Positions 52,930-62,028 are shown, counted from the stretch's first letter. The stretch: 64,000 nucleotides of DNA from a bacterium ADurb.Bin157 (GCA_002070375.1 MWDD01000003.1:1-64000); one strand, 5' to 3'. Numbers and translations are program-made. The notes: generated by a model from the sequence alone, not told the origin.

Positions 52930-55334
52930 TAAAATGACTTTCCTCCGGCATTAATTGCAAAAGAAGTTCTAACCGGACCGATAGAAACATGATAAGGATC
53001 CTGTTGCTTACCCCCGATTTTAGCGGCAGGTTCATATATAAAAGGATCATGCTGCACAATTAGTTTTCCATCTTTCTTTAAACCGTAACTACCGGCATCT
53101 TGAGTATATAAATAATCAACCAAAAGATTTCCCAATATTTTCACTTGACTTTGTCCATTAAAAACAAGACTACCCTGAGAAGACAGATCTGAGCCCATGG
53201 GATAAGTAAAAGCTCCCAATGAAGCTTCAATAAGAATCGGATCTTCAGCAGTCAACCTAAAATCACCATGTTGGAGATATATTCGCAGAGAGTCTCCGGT
53301 TTGTATCTCATTTCTGCATCTTTGCATGTTACCGATTTTACAATCTCCTCCTCTGAGATATATTAGGCCTTTACCATAAAAATAATGAATGTCGGATAAA
53401 TCTAAGTCCCCTGATTCAATAAACATTATCCCATCTATGAATAAGGTTTTCTTTCCATCATATTCTGCCACCCTTGACTTTAAAAAGTCAGAAGATTCGG
53501 GATAATTATAAGTAACAGTCTGTAAATCAATAAGTCTTGAAAAACTACTCGCAGGAACATTAGCACCGGTTTTTTGTAATGCGTTTGAAAAAGTAGGAGC
53601 GGGAGTTGTGATTGGATTTAAAGCTTTGCTTTTACCGTCTCCGTCATAAAAATTCACATTTGTACCGATAAGAGCGTTTACAGAAAGCGTGTCTATTGCA
53701 CAACTCATCATATAGTAATCATTATAATAAGTGCTAGGCGACAAATCACTTCCTAGTTTCGTGTTCAAAAAAGATTTATCTTCATCAAGCCTTACCGTCG
53801 GCATAGGAACAGGCTCAGGGTTAATCTGCTTTTTTAACATTTCGCCCGAACCGTCTGATTTAGCTCCAATTTCAATAATATCTGTAAATTCATCCAAGAA
53901 TGCAATTTTAAAAAACCTCATAAATACAGGGCCTTCAACCAAAACATTTGTTTTATTGTCTTCACCAAACAATGAAAGCATCCTTCCGACTCTGTATCTC
54001 TCGGGATTATAAACCCTACCATCTTTTTCTTTTAAAAATGCGTTTACATATGGGCCTCTTTTATTAAACTCATCAGAAACTTCACTTAACCCCCTATAAG
54101 ACTGAGCATTCACCCAATTCTGAGGGTCGGGAATATTCGGACGCTCTTTGTCGTAAATTTTCCAAACATTTTCTGCATCTAGGTAACCATATCTGTATTT
54201 CCAGTTCATTATGCAGTTATTTAAAATTTGCACAAACCCTTTGCATTGAGAATAATCCGAATAATTTGACTTTACGTTTTTAACAAAATCTTCACAAATA
54301 GAATAGGCGGCTGAATTAGAAGAATCTGCGCCTTTAGATTTAAGTTTATTCATGCCATTTATGCAATGGGCATTTAGATCAGAACCAACAAGATTTTTAT
54401 CAGGCTTAGTTGCGATCTCATTTGCCGCGTTAGAGGCATCGTTAACCAGATTTTCATAAACGTGCTTAACAGAAGCAACTTGAAAAAATTGATCAACAGT
54501 TATATTGGTAAAATCCTTAAAGACTTTCTCGCCTGAGTAGAAAAGAACTTTTTCAGCCTTATCTGAAAATTGTTGAAGTTCTGAAATTTTAAAAATTTCT
54601 TTAAACCCGTCTTTATTACTATGATCATCATAATTAATGTCGAGCCAAATATTTTTTTGAGGATCGGCTGCATCCGGGTAAAGATTGTTTCCCAAGTACA
54701 CTCTGGAAATATTAGGTCCTGAATTAGCGATTCCTTCAATGACAATTCTTCTATGAGGGTTATTCAAATCAGGGGAATAGTTTTTAACAAAAAGAACGTA
54801 TTTATCTAGATAGTGTCTTAAGTCTGAAATTCTTACCTCACGTCTTTCATGCACTTCTATGGTAATCTTTTCTCCACTTCCGTCTCTGTTTGCCTGAGCA
54901 TATAGATCAACATAAGCATTATAAGCTGAAATCGACTTAAAAGGAGCCTTTCTGTTAACATTAAGAACAGCCTTACACTTAATATCGAGAGGATAACCGG
55001 CCTCTTGAGCAATTTCCAAAGTCTTTTCGGGGATAAAGTCGTCAAAAATCACATAATTTTGAAGAGATTCAGCACCTGTTGTACTGTATAATTCAAAAAT
55101 TTTACGAAACGCTTTTGCAATGTCACTATCAGCCGTATTTGCTTGCGTTCTTAATCTAGCAACGACTTCGGCATTAGCAGATTGAGCAAGCAAAGCAAGC
55201 CTGTTTTGATCTATATTTCTGGAAAGCTGCACTACCGCGCCGGACTTAAATGAATTAAGAGCAAAGGCAAGAATTGCCAAAGCGAACAGCACGGTCAAAA
55301 CTACATATAAAATAAATCCTCTTCGTCTTCTCAT
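52929..55334 (-). CDS. giant GspK/PilX-like pseudopilin (second cassette)
   Basis: 801 residues. The N-terminus RRRRG|FILYVVLTVLFALAILAFAL has a prepilin-like junction and a membrane helix but no Glu at +5, as in GspK. The long body includes a dense helical part (about residues 280-400). The C-terminal 200 residues have repeated beta strands (KTLFIDGIMFIESGDLDLSD, SLVFNGQSQVKILGNLLVDY), like the solenoid end of the giant protein at 856-3366, to which it is only distantly similar overall. It is the first gene of the K-x-I-J operon, on a strand opposite to a divergent secreted-protein gene 117 nt away. Confidence 0.7.
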   Translation of the reverse strand: MRRRRGFILYVVLTVLFALAILAFALNSFKSGAVVQLSRNIDQNRLALLAQSANAEVVARLRTQANTADSDIAKAFRKIFELYSTTGAESLQNYVIFDDFIPEKTLEIAQEAGYPLDIKCKAVLNVNRKAPFKSISAYNAYVDLYAQANRDGSGEKITIEVHERREVRISDLRHYLDKYVLFVKNYSPDLNNPHRRIVIEGIANSGPNISRVYLGNNLYPDAADPQKNIWLDINYDDHSNKDGFKEIFKISELQQFSDKAEKVLFYSGEKVFKDFTNITVDQFFQVASVKHVYENLVNDASNAANEIATKPDKNLVGSDLNAHCINGMNKLKSKGADSSNSAAYSICEDFVKNVKSNYSDYSQCKGFVQILNNCIMNWKYRYGYLDAENVWKIYDKERPNIPDPQNWVNAQSYRGLSEVSDEFNKRGPYVNAFLKEKDGRVYNPERYRVGRMLSLFGEDNKTNVLVEGPVFMRFFKIAFLDEFTDIIEIGAKSDGSGEMLKKQINPEPVPMPTVRLDEDKSFLNTKLGSDLSPSTYYNDYYMMSCAIDTLSVNALIGTNVNFYDGDGKSKALNPITTPAPTFSNALQKTGANVPASSFSRLIDLQTVTYNYPESSDFLKSRVAEYDGKKTLFIDGIMFIESGDLDLSDIHYFYGKGLIYLRGGDCKIGNMQRCRNEIQTGDSLRIYLQHGDFRLTAEDPILIEASLGAFTYPMGSDLSSQGSLVFNGQSQVKILGNLLVDYLYTQDAGSYGLKKDGKLIVQHDPFIYEPAAKIGGKQQDPYHVSIGPVRTSFAINAGGKSF

Positions 55335-55385
55335 ACTTTAATTCTAATAACTTTATCGTCAAATATCAATAGTAATATTTAAGAC

Positions 55386-55414
55386 TTGTCTATGTAAAAA
55401 TTGGGTGATACAAT
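55386..55414 (+). promoter_or_regulatory. promoter of the secreted protein gene at 55452
   Basis: TTGTCT at 55386-55391 and TACAAT at 55409-55414, spacer 17 nt, predicted start near 55421. It lies in the 117-nt divergent gap with the second pseudopilin operon. Confidence 0.75.
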
Positions 55415-55451
55415 AAAGTTGTTATAAATTCACAGGAGCACTAATAATATA

Positions 55452-56837
55452 ATGTCTAGATATCCGAATACTGTGTTTGTTATTCTGGCATTGATTTTAT
55501 CATTCTTACCGAAAAATCTTGCCGCAGTTGATGCTGAAAACTTGCCAGTAATTATCGCTTACGAAGTTGAAAGAAAAGGTAATTTTTTGGAAGAACCGGG
55601 CAACAATCCTTATGAAATATTAAGGCGCTTTGGCAGAGCAATTAACAAAAGTCAGAGTTTGGAATCGGGAAGTCAATTCTCAGCATCTCTTTTTGATTTA
55701 GAAAAACTAAATCAAAAAGATTTTCTGAAACCAATTACAGACGACAATCTTTCAGAAAAGCAAATAAAATCAGCAAAAGAACTAATAGCTAAATTTGAAC
55801 AAGATTTTAACTCATTAATTAACGAAAACACAGATGAGAAAGAAGCTGTAATTGTAAAAATAGCATTTGAAAGCAAACAAATAAGCGATCTTGTAGAGAG
55901 TGCTCTCAATGAAGCACCTGAGAATGAACCTAGACATAAACTAAAGCTCGGCGAAAGCGAAAGGGAACAAATTCGTTCGCGCCTCCTACCTTTCATTGAA
56001 AATTCAGACTATTTCGTCGGTATTTTTTCAGCATCTAACAATGGTTTTTTTTCAAAAATGAAGCTTGTCTCAAAAAACAATGAATTACCGGACGATAAAA
56101 CCAACATAAGCATTTCTGACTACGTAAATACCTCAGCTCTTGCCTACATAGTACAGCATCACGGAAACAATGATGTTAAGAAAAGTTACGAAGAGCTAAT
56201 GAAAATACCTCAGACCACACTAATCGAGTCTGCGCTATCTTCCGCAGGATTAAGTCTAAAAGACGATATTCTGACAAATATGGCCAAAGAAAGTATTATA
56301 TACATAAATTTGGAGCCAAGCGGAACATCAGGACTTCCCGACATAAGACTTGTCGCTCCGGTTCCTGATATAAAATCATTAAAGACTATTTTACCAAAAC
56401 TAAAGCAGCTATGCGTTCAAACAGGGCTTTTTACTGAGATTAAAGAAGATAAATTCACTACTGTAAAACTGAGCTTCTTCATGTTCCCTAATTTTGGGGT
56501 TTTCACCGGATTGATTGACAATCTTTTAGTTATCGCAACCGACTATGACAATTTAATTAAAGAAATGAATCATGTAAGCACTATTAAAAACACAAGAAAC
56601 ATTAAAACCAAAAACACACTTGGACAATATAAAAAATATGTAAGAATTAATTTTGAAAACTTCAACACCCAATTGCAAAAATTACTTCAATCACCTCTTT
56701 TGCAGAATAAAGGCATTCCTCCGTTACCCAATTTTAGCTTTTTAAACGATCTGACAAATTTAACAGGTACCTTTGAAATTAACTCTTCAGAAGCAACTAT
56801 TCGGCTTGATATTCCCATTAAACAGATAAAAAAGTAG
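55452..56837 (+). CDS. secreted protein of unknown function
   Basis: 461 residues, not recognised. A signal peptide (VFVILALILSFLPKNLAA) is followed by a mixed alpha/beta protein with no metal or catalytic motif. The overall layout (extracellular, long, with an IYINLEPSGTSGLPDIRLVA segment and a C-terminal GTFEINSSEATIRLDIP strand region) resembles DUF3352-type secreted proteins, but this is a weak impression. AGGAG lies 13 nt from the ATG, longer than usual. It is transcribed from its own promoter and followed by the PhnD-like lipoprotein gene after 54 nt. Confidence 0.7.
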   Translation: MSRYPNTVFVILALILSFLPKNLAAVDAENLPVIIAYEVERKGNFLEEPGNNPYEILRRFGRAINKSQSLESGSQFSASLFDLEKLNQKDFLKPITDDNLSEKQIKSAKELIAKFEQDFNSLINENTDEKEAVIVKIAFESKQISDLVESALNEAPENEPRHKLKLGESEREQIRSRLLPFIENSDYFVGIFSASNNGFFSKMKLVSKNNELPDDKTNISISDYVNTSALAYIVQHHGNNDVKKSYEELMKIPQTTLIESALSSAGLSLKDDILTNMAKESIIYINLEPSGTSGLPDIRLVAPVPDIKSLKTILPKLKQLCVQTGLFTEIKEDKFTTVKLSFFMFPNFGVFTGLIDNLLVIATDYDNLIKEMNHVSTIKNTRNIKTKNTLGQYKKYVRINFENFNTQLQKLLQSPLLQNKGIPPLPNFSFLNDLTNLTGTFEINSSEATIRLDIPIKQIKK

Positions 56838-56891
56838 ATAAACAAATCCGTTTTATGTTAAGATTATTTACCCAAATCGGGAGGAAACCAA

Positions 56892-57845
56892 ATGACTCTA
56901 ACAATAAGAAAATCGTTTATATTATTAACGCTCACAGCCACACTGTTTGCGCTAGGATGCGGCGGTGGAACTACAGAAAAAAAATCTGACCCGAAAGCAA
57001 GTCTAAGGCCGGCAGAAAATAAGACTGAAGATGCCGCTTCATCTGTTTCTTCATATAGCGGAACTGTTTTAAAATTAGGAAGAATTCCCTTTACCAACCC
57101 TTCAGAAATGGTTAGAAAACATGAAGCTTTTCTTGAATATTTGACTAAGAAATTGGGAGTAAAACGAGTAACCCTCCAAACAGCCCCCGACTATTCAAGC
57201 ATATTAAACCAGCTTGTTGCTGACAAGATAGATATCGCTTGGTTGGCAACTATGACTTCAGTAGACGCAAGAAAGAAACCTGATGTAGAGTTGCTTGTAA
57301 AACCGATAAGATTTGGTTCCACATCCTATCGCGGGATAATCATTGCTCGCCAGGATAGCGGAATAAGAAGCTTAAAAGATCTTAAAGGTAAAAAATTCGC
57401 TTGGGTTGAAAAAGAATCAGCTTCTGCCTATATTTTCCCAAAAGCTATGTTGCTTGAAGCGAACATTGACCCTGATAAAGATTTTAGCGAGGTAGCATAT
57501 CTGGGCAAGCATGATGCAGCAGTTTACAGTGTTTTACTGGGCAAATATGATGCATGCGCTTGTTATGATGATGCAAGAAACACATTAAAAGATCCTTCAA
57601 AAGTAAATGAGCTTACCATAATAGGACGAACACAAGATATTTGTAATGAACCGATAGTCGTAAGAAAGACCCTTCCCGCAGATTTAATAGAAAAAATCAA
57701 GCAGGCTTTGTTAGATTTAAATATAAAAACAGCTGAGGGCAGAAAAGTTTTAGAACACCTAACCGACGTCCAAGGATTCGCTCCGGTGGATCCAAGAGAC
57801 TATGATTATGTTGAAAAAGTTAGTATAATGCTTGAAAACAAATAA
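56892..57845 (+). CDS. PhnD-like periplasmic binding lipoprotein
   Basis: 317 residues. CGGGAGGAAACCAA precedes the ATG. The lipobox LFALGC gives a lipidated Cys. A Ser/Thr/Glu-rich linker (about residues 25-55) precedes the type 2 binding fold of the phosphate/phosphonate PhnD family: LKLGRIPFTNPSEMVRKHEA, DIAWLATMTSVDARKK, RSLKDLKGKKFAWVEKESAS, GKYDACACYDDAR. No ABC permease or ATPase gene follows. Instead the next gene, 15 nt downstream, is a membrane diguanylate cyclase, so this protein may be the ligand sensor for that cyclase. The ligand (phosphonate, phosphite or other) is unknown. Confidence 0.9.
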   Translation: MTLTIRKSFILLTLTATLFALGCGGGTTEKKSDPKASLRPAENKTEDAASSVSSYSGTVLKLGRIPFTNPSEMVRKHEAFLEYLTKKLGVKRVTLQTAPDYSSILNQLVADKIDIAWLATMTSVDARKKPDVELLVKPIRFGSTSYRGIIIARQDSGIRSLKDLKGKKFAWVEKESASAYIFPKAMLLEANIDPDKDFSEVAYLGKHDAAVYSVLLGKYDACACYDDARNTLKDPSKVNELTIIGRTQDICNEPIVVRKTLPADLIEKIKQALLDLNIKTAEGRKVLEHLTDVQGFAPVDPRDYDYVEKVSIMLENK

Positions 57846-57860
57846 ACATTGGAACAACTT

Positions 57861-59666
57861 GTGAAAGAAACAGACTCAGAGATAAAATTCTCGATTAAAA
57901 TAAAGTTTATAGTTGGCATAGCTTTGCTTGTCGGACTCATAATACTGTTAAACTCAATCAACACCTCTTACCGAGAAAGCGATTTGTTGACTGCTTCAAT
58001 GAACCAGTCCGGGCAGCTATTATCTTCCACACTTGCAATTGCATGTCAAGACCCCATTATAAGTCAACAATATGACGCATTTGTGCCTTACACCGAGCGC
58101 ATCATAGCAGGGGGACAGGATGTACAGGAGATATCGATTCTCGACATTGACGGCATATATTTAGCACACAGGTCCCGAGAGGATGCCACTGACAGTAAGC
58201 TGGGGCAAAAGGCCTCCGAAGAAATAATTAAGAGGCTTGATTCTATTGATAAATTCGCACAAATCCCAACCAAAGACGGTAAATTTGTCGATTATATTTC
58301 AAGCATAAGAGTCGGAACTTCGAAATTTGGATCTGTCATTCTACGTTATAGTTATGATAGTCTGGCGGAAAATAAAGCGATAAGTTTGCAAAGGAATATT
58401 GTAATTGCCTTAGTTGGCTTACTTGCCGGCATAATAATATCTGTAGTTTTAGCTAAATTTATCACCAAAGGGCTAGACAGACTCGTTGAGGGAACCAAAG
58501 CCATAGAGCGGGGAGATTTGAGCTACCGCATACCCACTTTGTCAAAAGATGAAGTTGGAACTCTTGCTGATAGCTTTAATAATATGCTTGAAACACTTGA
58601 AACCAAAAACAAAGCTCTTGACAGAAAAATATTTGAAATAGAAACTTTGTTTAAAGCAAGTCAAGCGATGAATTTTCAAAGTGATACCGATAAGCTCATA
58701 AAGCAAATTTTGGAAATGGCCGGGAAAGCAATTGAGGCAGAGCGCTGTTCAATAATGTTACAAACAGACGGTTCAGTTGATGAGATTGAAACTAAGATTG
58801 TGCAAAATTTCAAAGGCGGCCAAAAAATTATAATCCCGGATAAAGTTGTAAAAATTCGAGTTGGCGAAGGAGTCGCCGGAACAGTATTAAAAACCGGTAA
58901 CAGCATAATAGTAAATGAAGGGCACCGAGACCCTCTTTTTAAAAGCTTCGAATTGACAAACGAATATGAAAAAACCATCAATAGTCTGATTTCTGTGCCT
59001 TTAAAAGTAAAAGATAGTGTAACCGGCGTAATAAACTGTGTTAATAAACTTTCCGGCGAAAAATTTTCTGAAGAAGATCAAAGATTACTTGAAGCATTAG
59101 CCCAACAAGCGGCTATGGCGGTTGAGCATGCTCGGCTTTACGAACTAGCTATAACTGACGGACTGACAAAACTCTTTATTCACAGATATTTCCAAGCAAG
59201 ACTCGAAGAAGAAATGATACGAGCTAAACGTTATCACACAACCTGTTCTCTTGTATTGTTCGATATTGACCACTTTAAAAAGTTTAATGATACATATGGA
59301 CACCAACAAGGTGACATAGTTCTAATAGAGGTTGCAAAGCTAATTAAACAAACCGTTCGCGAAACAGTTGATATTCCTGCAAGATATGGCGGAGAAGAAT
59401 TCGCAATAATACTTCCTGAAACAGATGTAAAAGGTGCCCATCTTGTAGCAGAGCGACTCAGAAAAACTGTTGAATCCTTTGATTTTCCGGGACAAGAAAA
59501 AGCACTCAAGGTTACAATTTCTCTTGGTGTAGCAACATTCCCCGACCATGCCAGCGTAAAAAGCATTTTAATTAAAAAAGCCGACATAGCTCTTTATGCT
59601 TGCAAAGACAGCGGCAGAAACTGCTCACTGGTTTATGACGACAGCTTTGCAGAAAAAACCGAATAG
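57861..59666 (+). CDS. membrane HAMP-GAF-GGDEF diguanylate cyclase
   Basis: 601 residues. GTG at 57861 has GGA 7 nt upstream; an in-frame TTG at 57849 is an alternative. Membrane helix 1 (IALLVGLIILLNSI) and helix 2 (IVIALVGLLAGIIISVVLA) flank a periplasmic sensor of about 140 residues. HAMP (about residues 200-250), a GAF domain and a GGDEF domain follow. The active site is RYGGEEFAIILPETD. The residues before it (RETVDIPA) do not form a proper RxxD I-site, so feedback inhibition may be absent. It is expected to make c-di-GMP when the lipoprotein at 56892 reports ligand. tRNA-dihydrouridine synthase follows 10 nt later. Confidence 0.92.
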   Translation: MKETDSEIKFSIKIKFIVGIALLVGLIILLNSINTSYRESDLLTASMNQSGQLLSSTLAIACQDPIISQQYDAFVPYTERIIAGGQDVQEISILDIDGIYLAHRSREDATDSKLGQKASEEIIKRLDSIDKFAQIPTKDGKFVDYISSIRVGTSKFGSVILRYSYDSLAENKAISLQRNIVIALVGLLAGIIISVVLAKFITKGLDRLVEGTKAIERGDLSYRIPTLSKDEVGTLADSFNNMLETLETKNKALDRKIFEIETLFKASQAMNFQSDTDKLIKQILEMAGKAIEAERCSIMLQTDGSVDEIETKIVQNFKGGQKIIIPDKVVKIRVGEGVAGTVLKTGNSIIVNEGHRDPLFKSFELTNEYEKTINSLISVPLKVKDSVTGVINCVNKLSGEKFSEEDQRLLEALAQQAAMAVEHARLYELAITDGLTKLFIHRYFQARLEEEMIRAKRYHTTCSLVLFDIDHFKKFNDTYGHQQGDIVLIEVAKLIKQTVRETVDIPARYGGEEFAIILPETDVKGAHLVAERLRKTVESFDFPGQEKALKVTISLGVATFPDHASVKSILIKKADIALYACKDSGRNCSLVYDDSFAEKTE

Positions 59667-59676
59667 ATAATTTACT

Positions 59677-60756
59677 GTGGATAACAAAGCTAATAGTTCA
59701 GATCTTAACAAGGTGCTTTCATGGCTCGATAAACCTTCAAGTAAATTTTCCGAAGAAAACCGTATCAGAAACTTAAATATTTCAGAAAACAGACTGATAC
59801 ATGAACTCAAAATAGGAAATGTAAAACTGCCAAACAATCTGGTTTTGGCTCCAATGGCAGGAGTAACTGATGGTTCTTTTAGATTGCTTTGCTCAAGACT
59901 TGGTGCAGGGTATTCGGTATCAGAACTTGCTAGCGCCAAAGCAATAACAATGAAAAGTCGGCAAACAATCGACATGGTAAGATTTCAAGCACAAAGCCGA
60001 CCATATGCTGTTCAAATTTTTGGGTCTGATCCATCAGTTATGGCTGAAGCAGCCTCAATCATTGATAACTTAAACATTTGCGATATTATAGACATAAATA
60101 TGGGGTGCCCTGTTTCGAAAGTTGTAAAAATTGGAGCAGGATCAGCTCTCATGAATGATCCAAAATTGGCATCAGAAATAATCAAAAAAGTTTCTGCGGC
60201 AGTGAAGGTTCCTGTTACAGTAAAATACAGATTAGGCTGGACAGAAAACAGCATAAATGTTAAAGACTTCACAAAAACCGTATTAGATGCCGGAGCACAG
60301 GCAATTACCATACATGGGAGGACCAGAGAAGCAATGTACACCGGAAAAGCTCAATGGAACCACTTAGAGGGAATAAAAGAAATATGTAAAACGGTTCCTT
60401 TTTTTGCAAATGGCGACATTACCTCGGTCGAAGACATCAAACTCTTGAGGGAAAGAACTAATTGTGACGGATTCATGATAGGCAGAGGTTGCATTGGTAA
60501 GCCTTGGCTTTATACTGAGCTCTTAGGCCATGTTTTTTATGAATCACCTGAAGTTAGGTATAAAATTATAAAACATCATTTACTAGATATGCTAATGGAA
60601 CATGGTCCGGCAGGAGTTCCTTTATTTAGAGTTCATTTATTCGGTTATTTAAAAAACCATCCTAATGCTGCAAAAGTTAGACACGAACTATGTACGGAGC
60701 GTTCACCTCACGAAGTAATAAAAATTTTTAAATTATTTTTTGCGCAATATAATTGA
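59677..60756 (+). CDS. dus: tRNA-dihydrouridine synthase (DusB-like)
   Basis: 359 residues from GTG at 59677. An unusual 45-residue polar N-terminal extension precedes the family start (VLAPMAGVTDGSFRLLCSRL). The FMN barrel shows SELASAKAITMKSRQT, INMGCPVSKVVKIGAGSALM with the catalytic Cys, ITIHGRTREAMYTGKAQW, NGDITSVED and GFMIGRGCIGKPWL. It reduces uridines in the tRNA D loop with NADPH. No good ribosome binding site precedes the GTG, so the start may be further in. Confidence 0.9.
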   Translation: MDNKANSSDLNKVLSWLDKPSSKFSEENRIRNLNISENRLIHELKIGNVKLPNNLVLAPMAGVTDGSFRLLCSRLGAGYSVSELASAKAITMKSRQTIDMVRFQAQSRPYAVQIFGSDPSVMAEAASIIDNLNICDIIDINMGCPVSKVVKIGAGSALMNDPKLASEIIKKVSAAVKVPVTVKYRLGWTENSINVKDFTKTVLDAGAQAITIHGRTREAMYTGKAQWNHLEGIKEICKTVPFFANGDITSVEDIKLLRERTNCDGFMIGRGCIGKPWLYTELLGHVFYESPEVRYKIIKHHLLDMLMEHGPAGVPLFRVHLFGYLKNHPNAAKVRHELCTERSPHEVIKIFKLFFAQYN

Positions 60757-60782
60757 CAAGAAAGAATATGGGATGCTAGGAT
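60753..60782 (+). promoter_or_regulatory. promoter of the cNMP-binding/MCP-tip gene
   Basis: TTGACA at 60753-60758 overlapping the dus stop codon and TAGGAT at 60777-60782, spacer 18 nt, 26 nt before the start codon. Confidence 0.6.
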
Positions 60783-60807
60783 TACCCATAATTAACAGGG
60801 AATAACA

Positions 60808-61491
60808 ATGTCAGGACTGGATAAAATACAATTTTTAAGACAAGTTCCTCTTTTCAGAAGTTTGTCTGACAAGGCCCTACTTGACTTGTCAGCAATTACA
60901 ATAGAGCAAACTCATCCACCAAAGAGCCTAGTTTTTAAAGAAGGCGACAAAGGGGATGCACTTTATATTGTTAAAACAGGTAAAGTTAATATACTGAAAC
61001 GCAACAGTTCAGGGGTTGACTCTATTCTTGTGACACTTGGCAAAGGAGCACTGATCGGAGACATGGCAATCATTGACGAACAACCAAGATCTGCTTCAGT
61101 TGCAACCATACAAGAAACAACCTTCTTGATTATCACCAAAGACGATTTTAGAACTCTTTTAGGTGAAATGCCAGAAATTTCATTTCAAATTCTTAAGCTA
61201 ACAACCGAACGACTAAGAGTTACCAATACCCATCTAAAAGAACTAGAAACTTCTACAAAGCAAATGGAAGACGTGATAAGAGTGATAACGAAAATTGCAC
61301 GAAAAAGCAACTTGCTTTCTTTAAACGCCTCAATTGAAGCAGCAAGAGTCGGAGAAGCCGGCAGGGCGTTTTCGGTTGTAGCAGCTGCAATGAAGAGACT
61401 TGCGGAAGACTCCGCTCAAGAAGCCAGTAAAATTGACGCTCTTCTTCAAGACTTACAGACAAAAACCAAGGCTATTGCCGGCATGAATTAG
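60808..61491 (+). CDS. soluble cyclic-nucleotide-binding protein with chemoreceptor signalling tip
   Basis: 227 residues; CAGGGAATAACA precedes the ATG. Residues 1-125 form a cNMP-binding/CRP-like sensor domain (FKEGDKGDALYIVKTGKVNI, ALIGDMAIIDEQPRSASVAT, with the phosphate-binding-cassette-like segment). There is no helix-turn-helix. Instead residues 150-220 match the tip of methyl-accepting chemotaxis proteins: NLLSLNASIEAARVGEAGRA, FSVVAAAMKRLAEDS. There is no membrane helix. It is the smallest such fusion arrangement in the window and could link a nucleotide or other cytoplasmic signal to CheA/CheW. No che genes are in the window. Confidence 0.85.
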   Translation: MSGLDKIQFLRQVPLFRSLSDKALLDLSAITIEQTHPPKSLVFKEGDKGDALYIVKTGKVNILKRNSSGVDSILVTLGKGALIGDMAIIDEQPRSASVATIQETTFLIITKDDFRTLLGEMPEISFQILKLTTERLRVTNTHLKELETSTKQMEDVIRVITKIARKSNLLSLNASIEAARVGEAGRAFSVVAAAMKRLAEDSAQEASKIDALLQDLQTKTKAIAGMN

Positions 61492-61498
61492 TTTTAGC

Positions 61499-61527
61499 TT
61501 GTTTTTTTGAGTTATAACATGTAATAT
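61499..61527 (+). promoter_or_regulatory. possible promoter of hfq
   Basis: TTGTTT at 61499-61504 and TAATAT at 61522-61527, spacer 17 nt, in the 64-nt gap before hfq. Both hexamers are weak matches. Confidence 0.45.
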
Positions 61528-61555
61528 GTTGGCATGTAATTATTAGGAGATCATA

Positions 61556-61978
61556 ATGTCTCAATACAAATCTCAGGTTCAGAACCAATTTTTATCTCAA
61601 ATTAGAAAAAAGCATCAAAAAGTAGAAGTCATACTGGAAACAGGAAATGTTTTACGCGGAAAACTCAAAGCTTATGATCAATTTTCAGTTACATTGTCAT
61701 TTAAGGATAGTGTTGAAGTTATATATAAATCGTCTATTATTTATATAACACCTCTTCCTCTTGCTCCCGAGAAGAAACCAATGCGCAGACCCTACTCAGC
61801 ATACTCCAGAACATATGATTCACAAAGACAAGAAGACAGGCCACGTCCTAAGCAGGCTCCTCAATTTTTTGAAGGCGAACCTGATTCTGACGAAAAACAT
61901 AGGGTACCGCTAGTTGACATAATTGAAGATCAAGAAATTGATCCTCCACCCCCCAAAAAAAGCAATAAAAAACCATGA
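61556..61978 (+). CDS. hfq: Hfq-like RNA chaperone with long C-terminal tail
   Basis: 140 residues; AGGAGATCATA precedes the ATG. Residues 8-68 follow the Hfq Sm fold: NQFLSQIRKKHQKVEVIL, ETGNVLRGKLKAYDQFSVTL, then VIYKSSIIYITP (Sm2; family VYKHAIS). The conserved His of YKHA is Ser here. A C-terminal tail of about 70 residues is rich in Pro, Arg and acidic residues and looks disordered. Hfq hexamers pair small RNAs with mRNAs. A terminator follows 17 nt after the stop. Confidence 0.88.
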   Translation: MSQYKSQVQNQFLSQIRKKHQKVEVILETGNVLRGKLKAYDQFSVTLSFKDSVEVIYKSSIIYITPLPLAPEKKPMRRPYSAYSRTYDSQRQEDRPRPKQAPQFFEGEPDSDEKHRVPLVDIIEDQEIDPPPPKKSNKKP

Positions 61979-61995
61979 TCTAAAAAATGCTATGC

Positions 61996-62028
61996 ACCCC
62001 CTTTTTGGGACAACCGGTAAAAGGGGGT
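61996..62028 (+). terminator. terminator after hfq
   Basis: ACCCCCTTTT / AAAAGGGGGT, 10-bp stem with a 13-nt loop that can pair internally, followed by ATTTTT. Confidence 0.85.
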
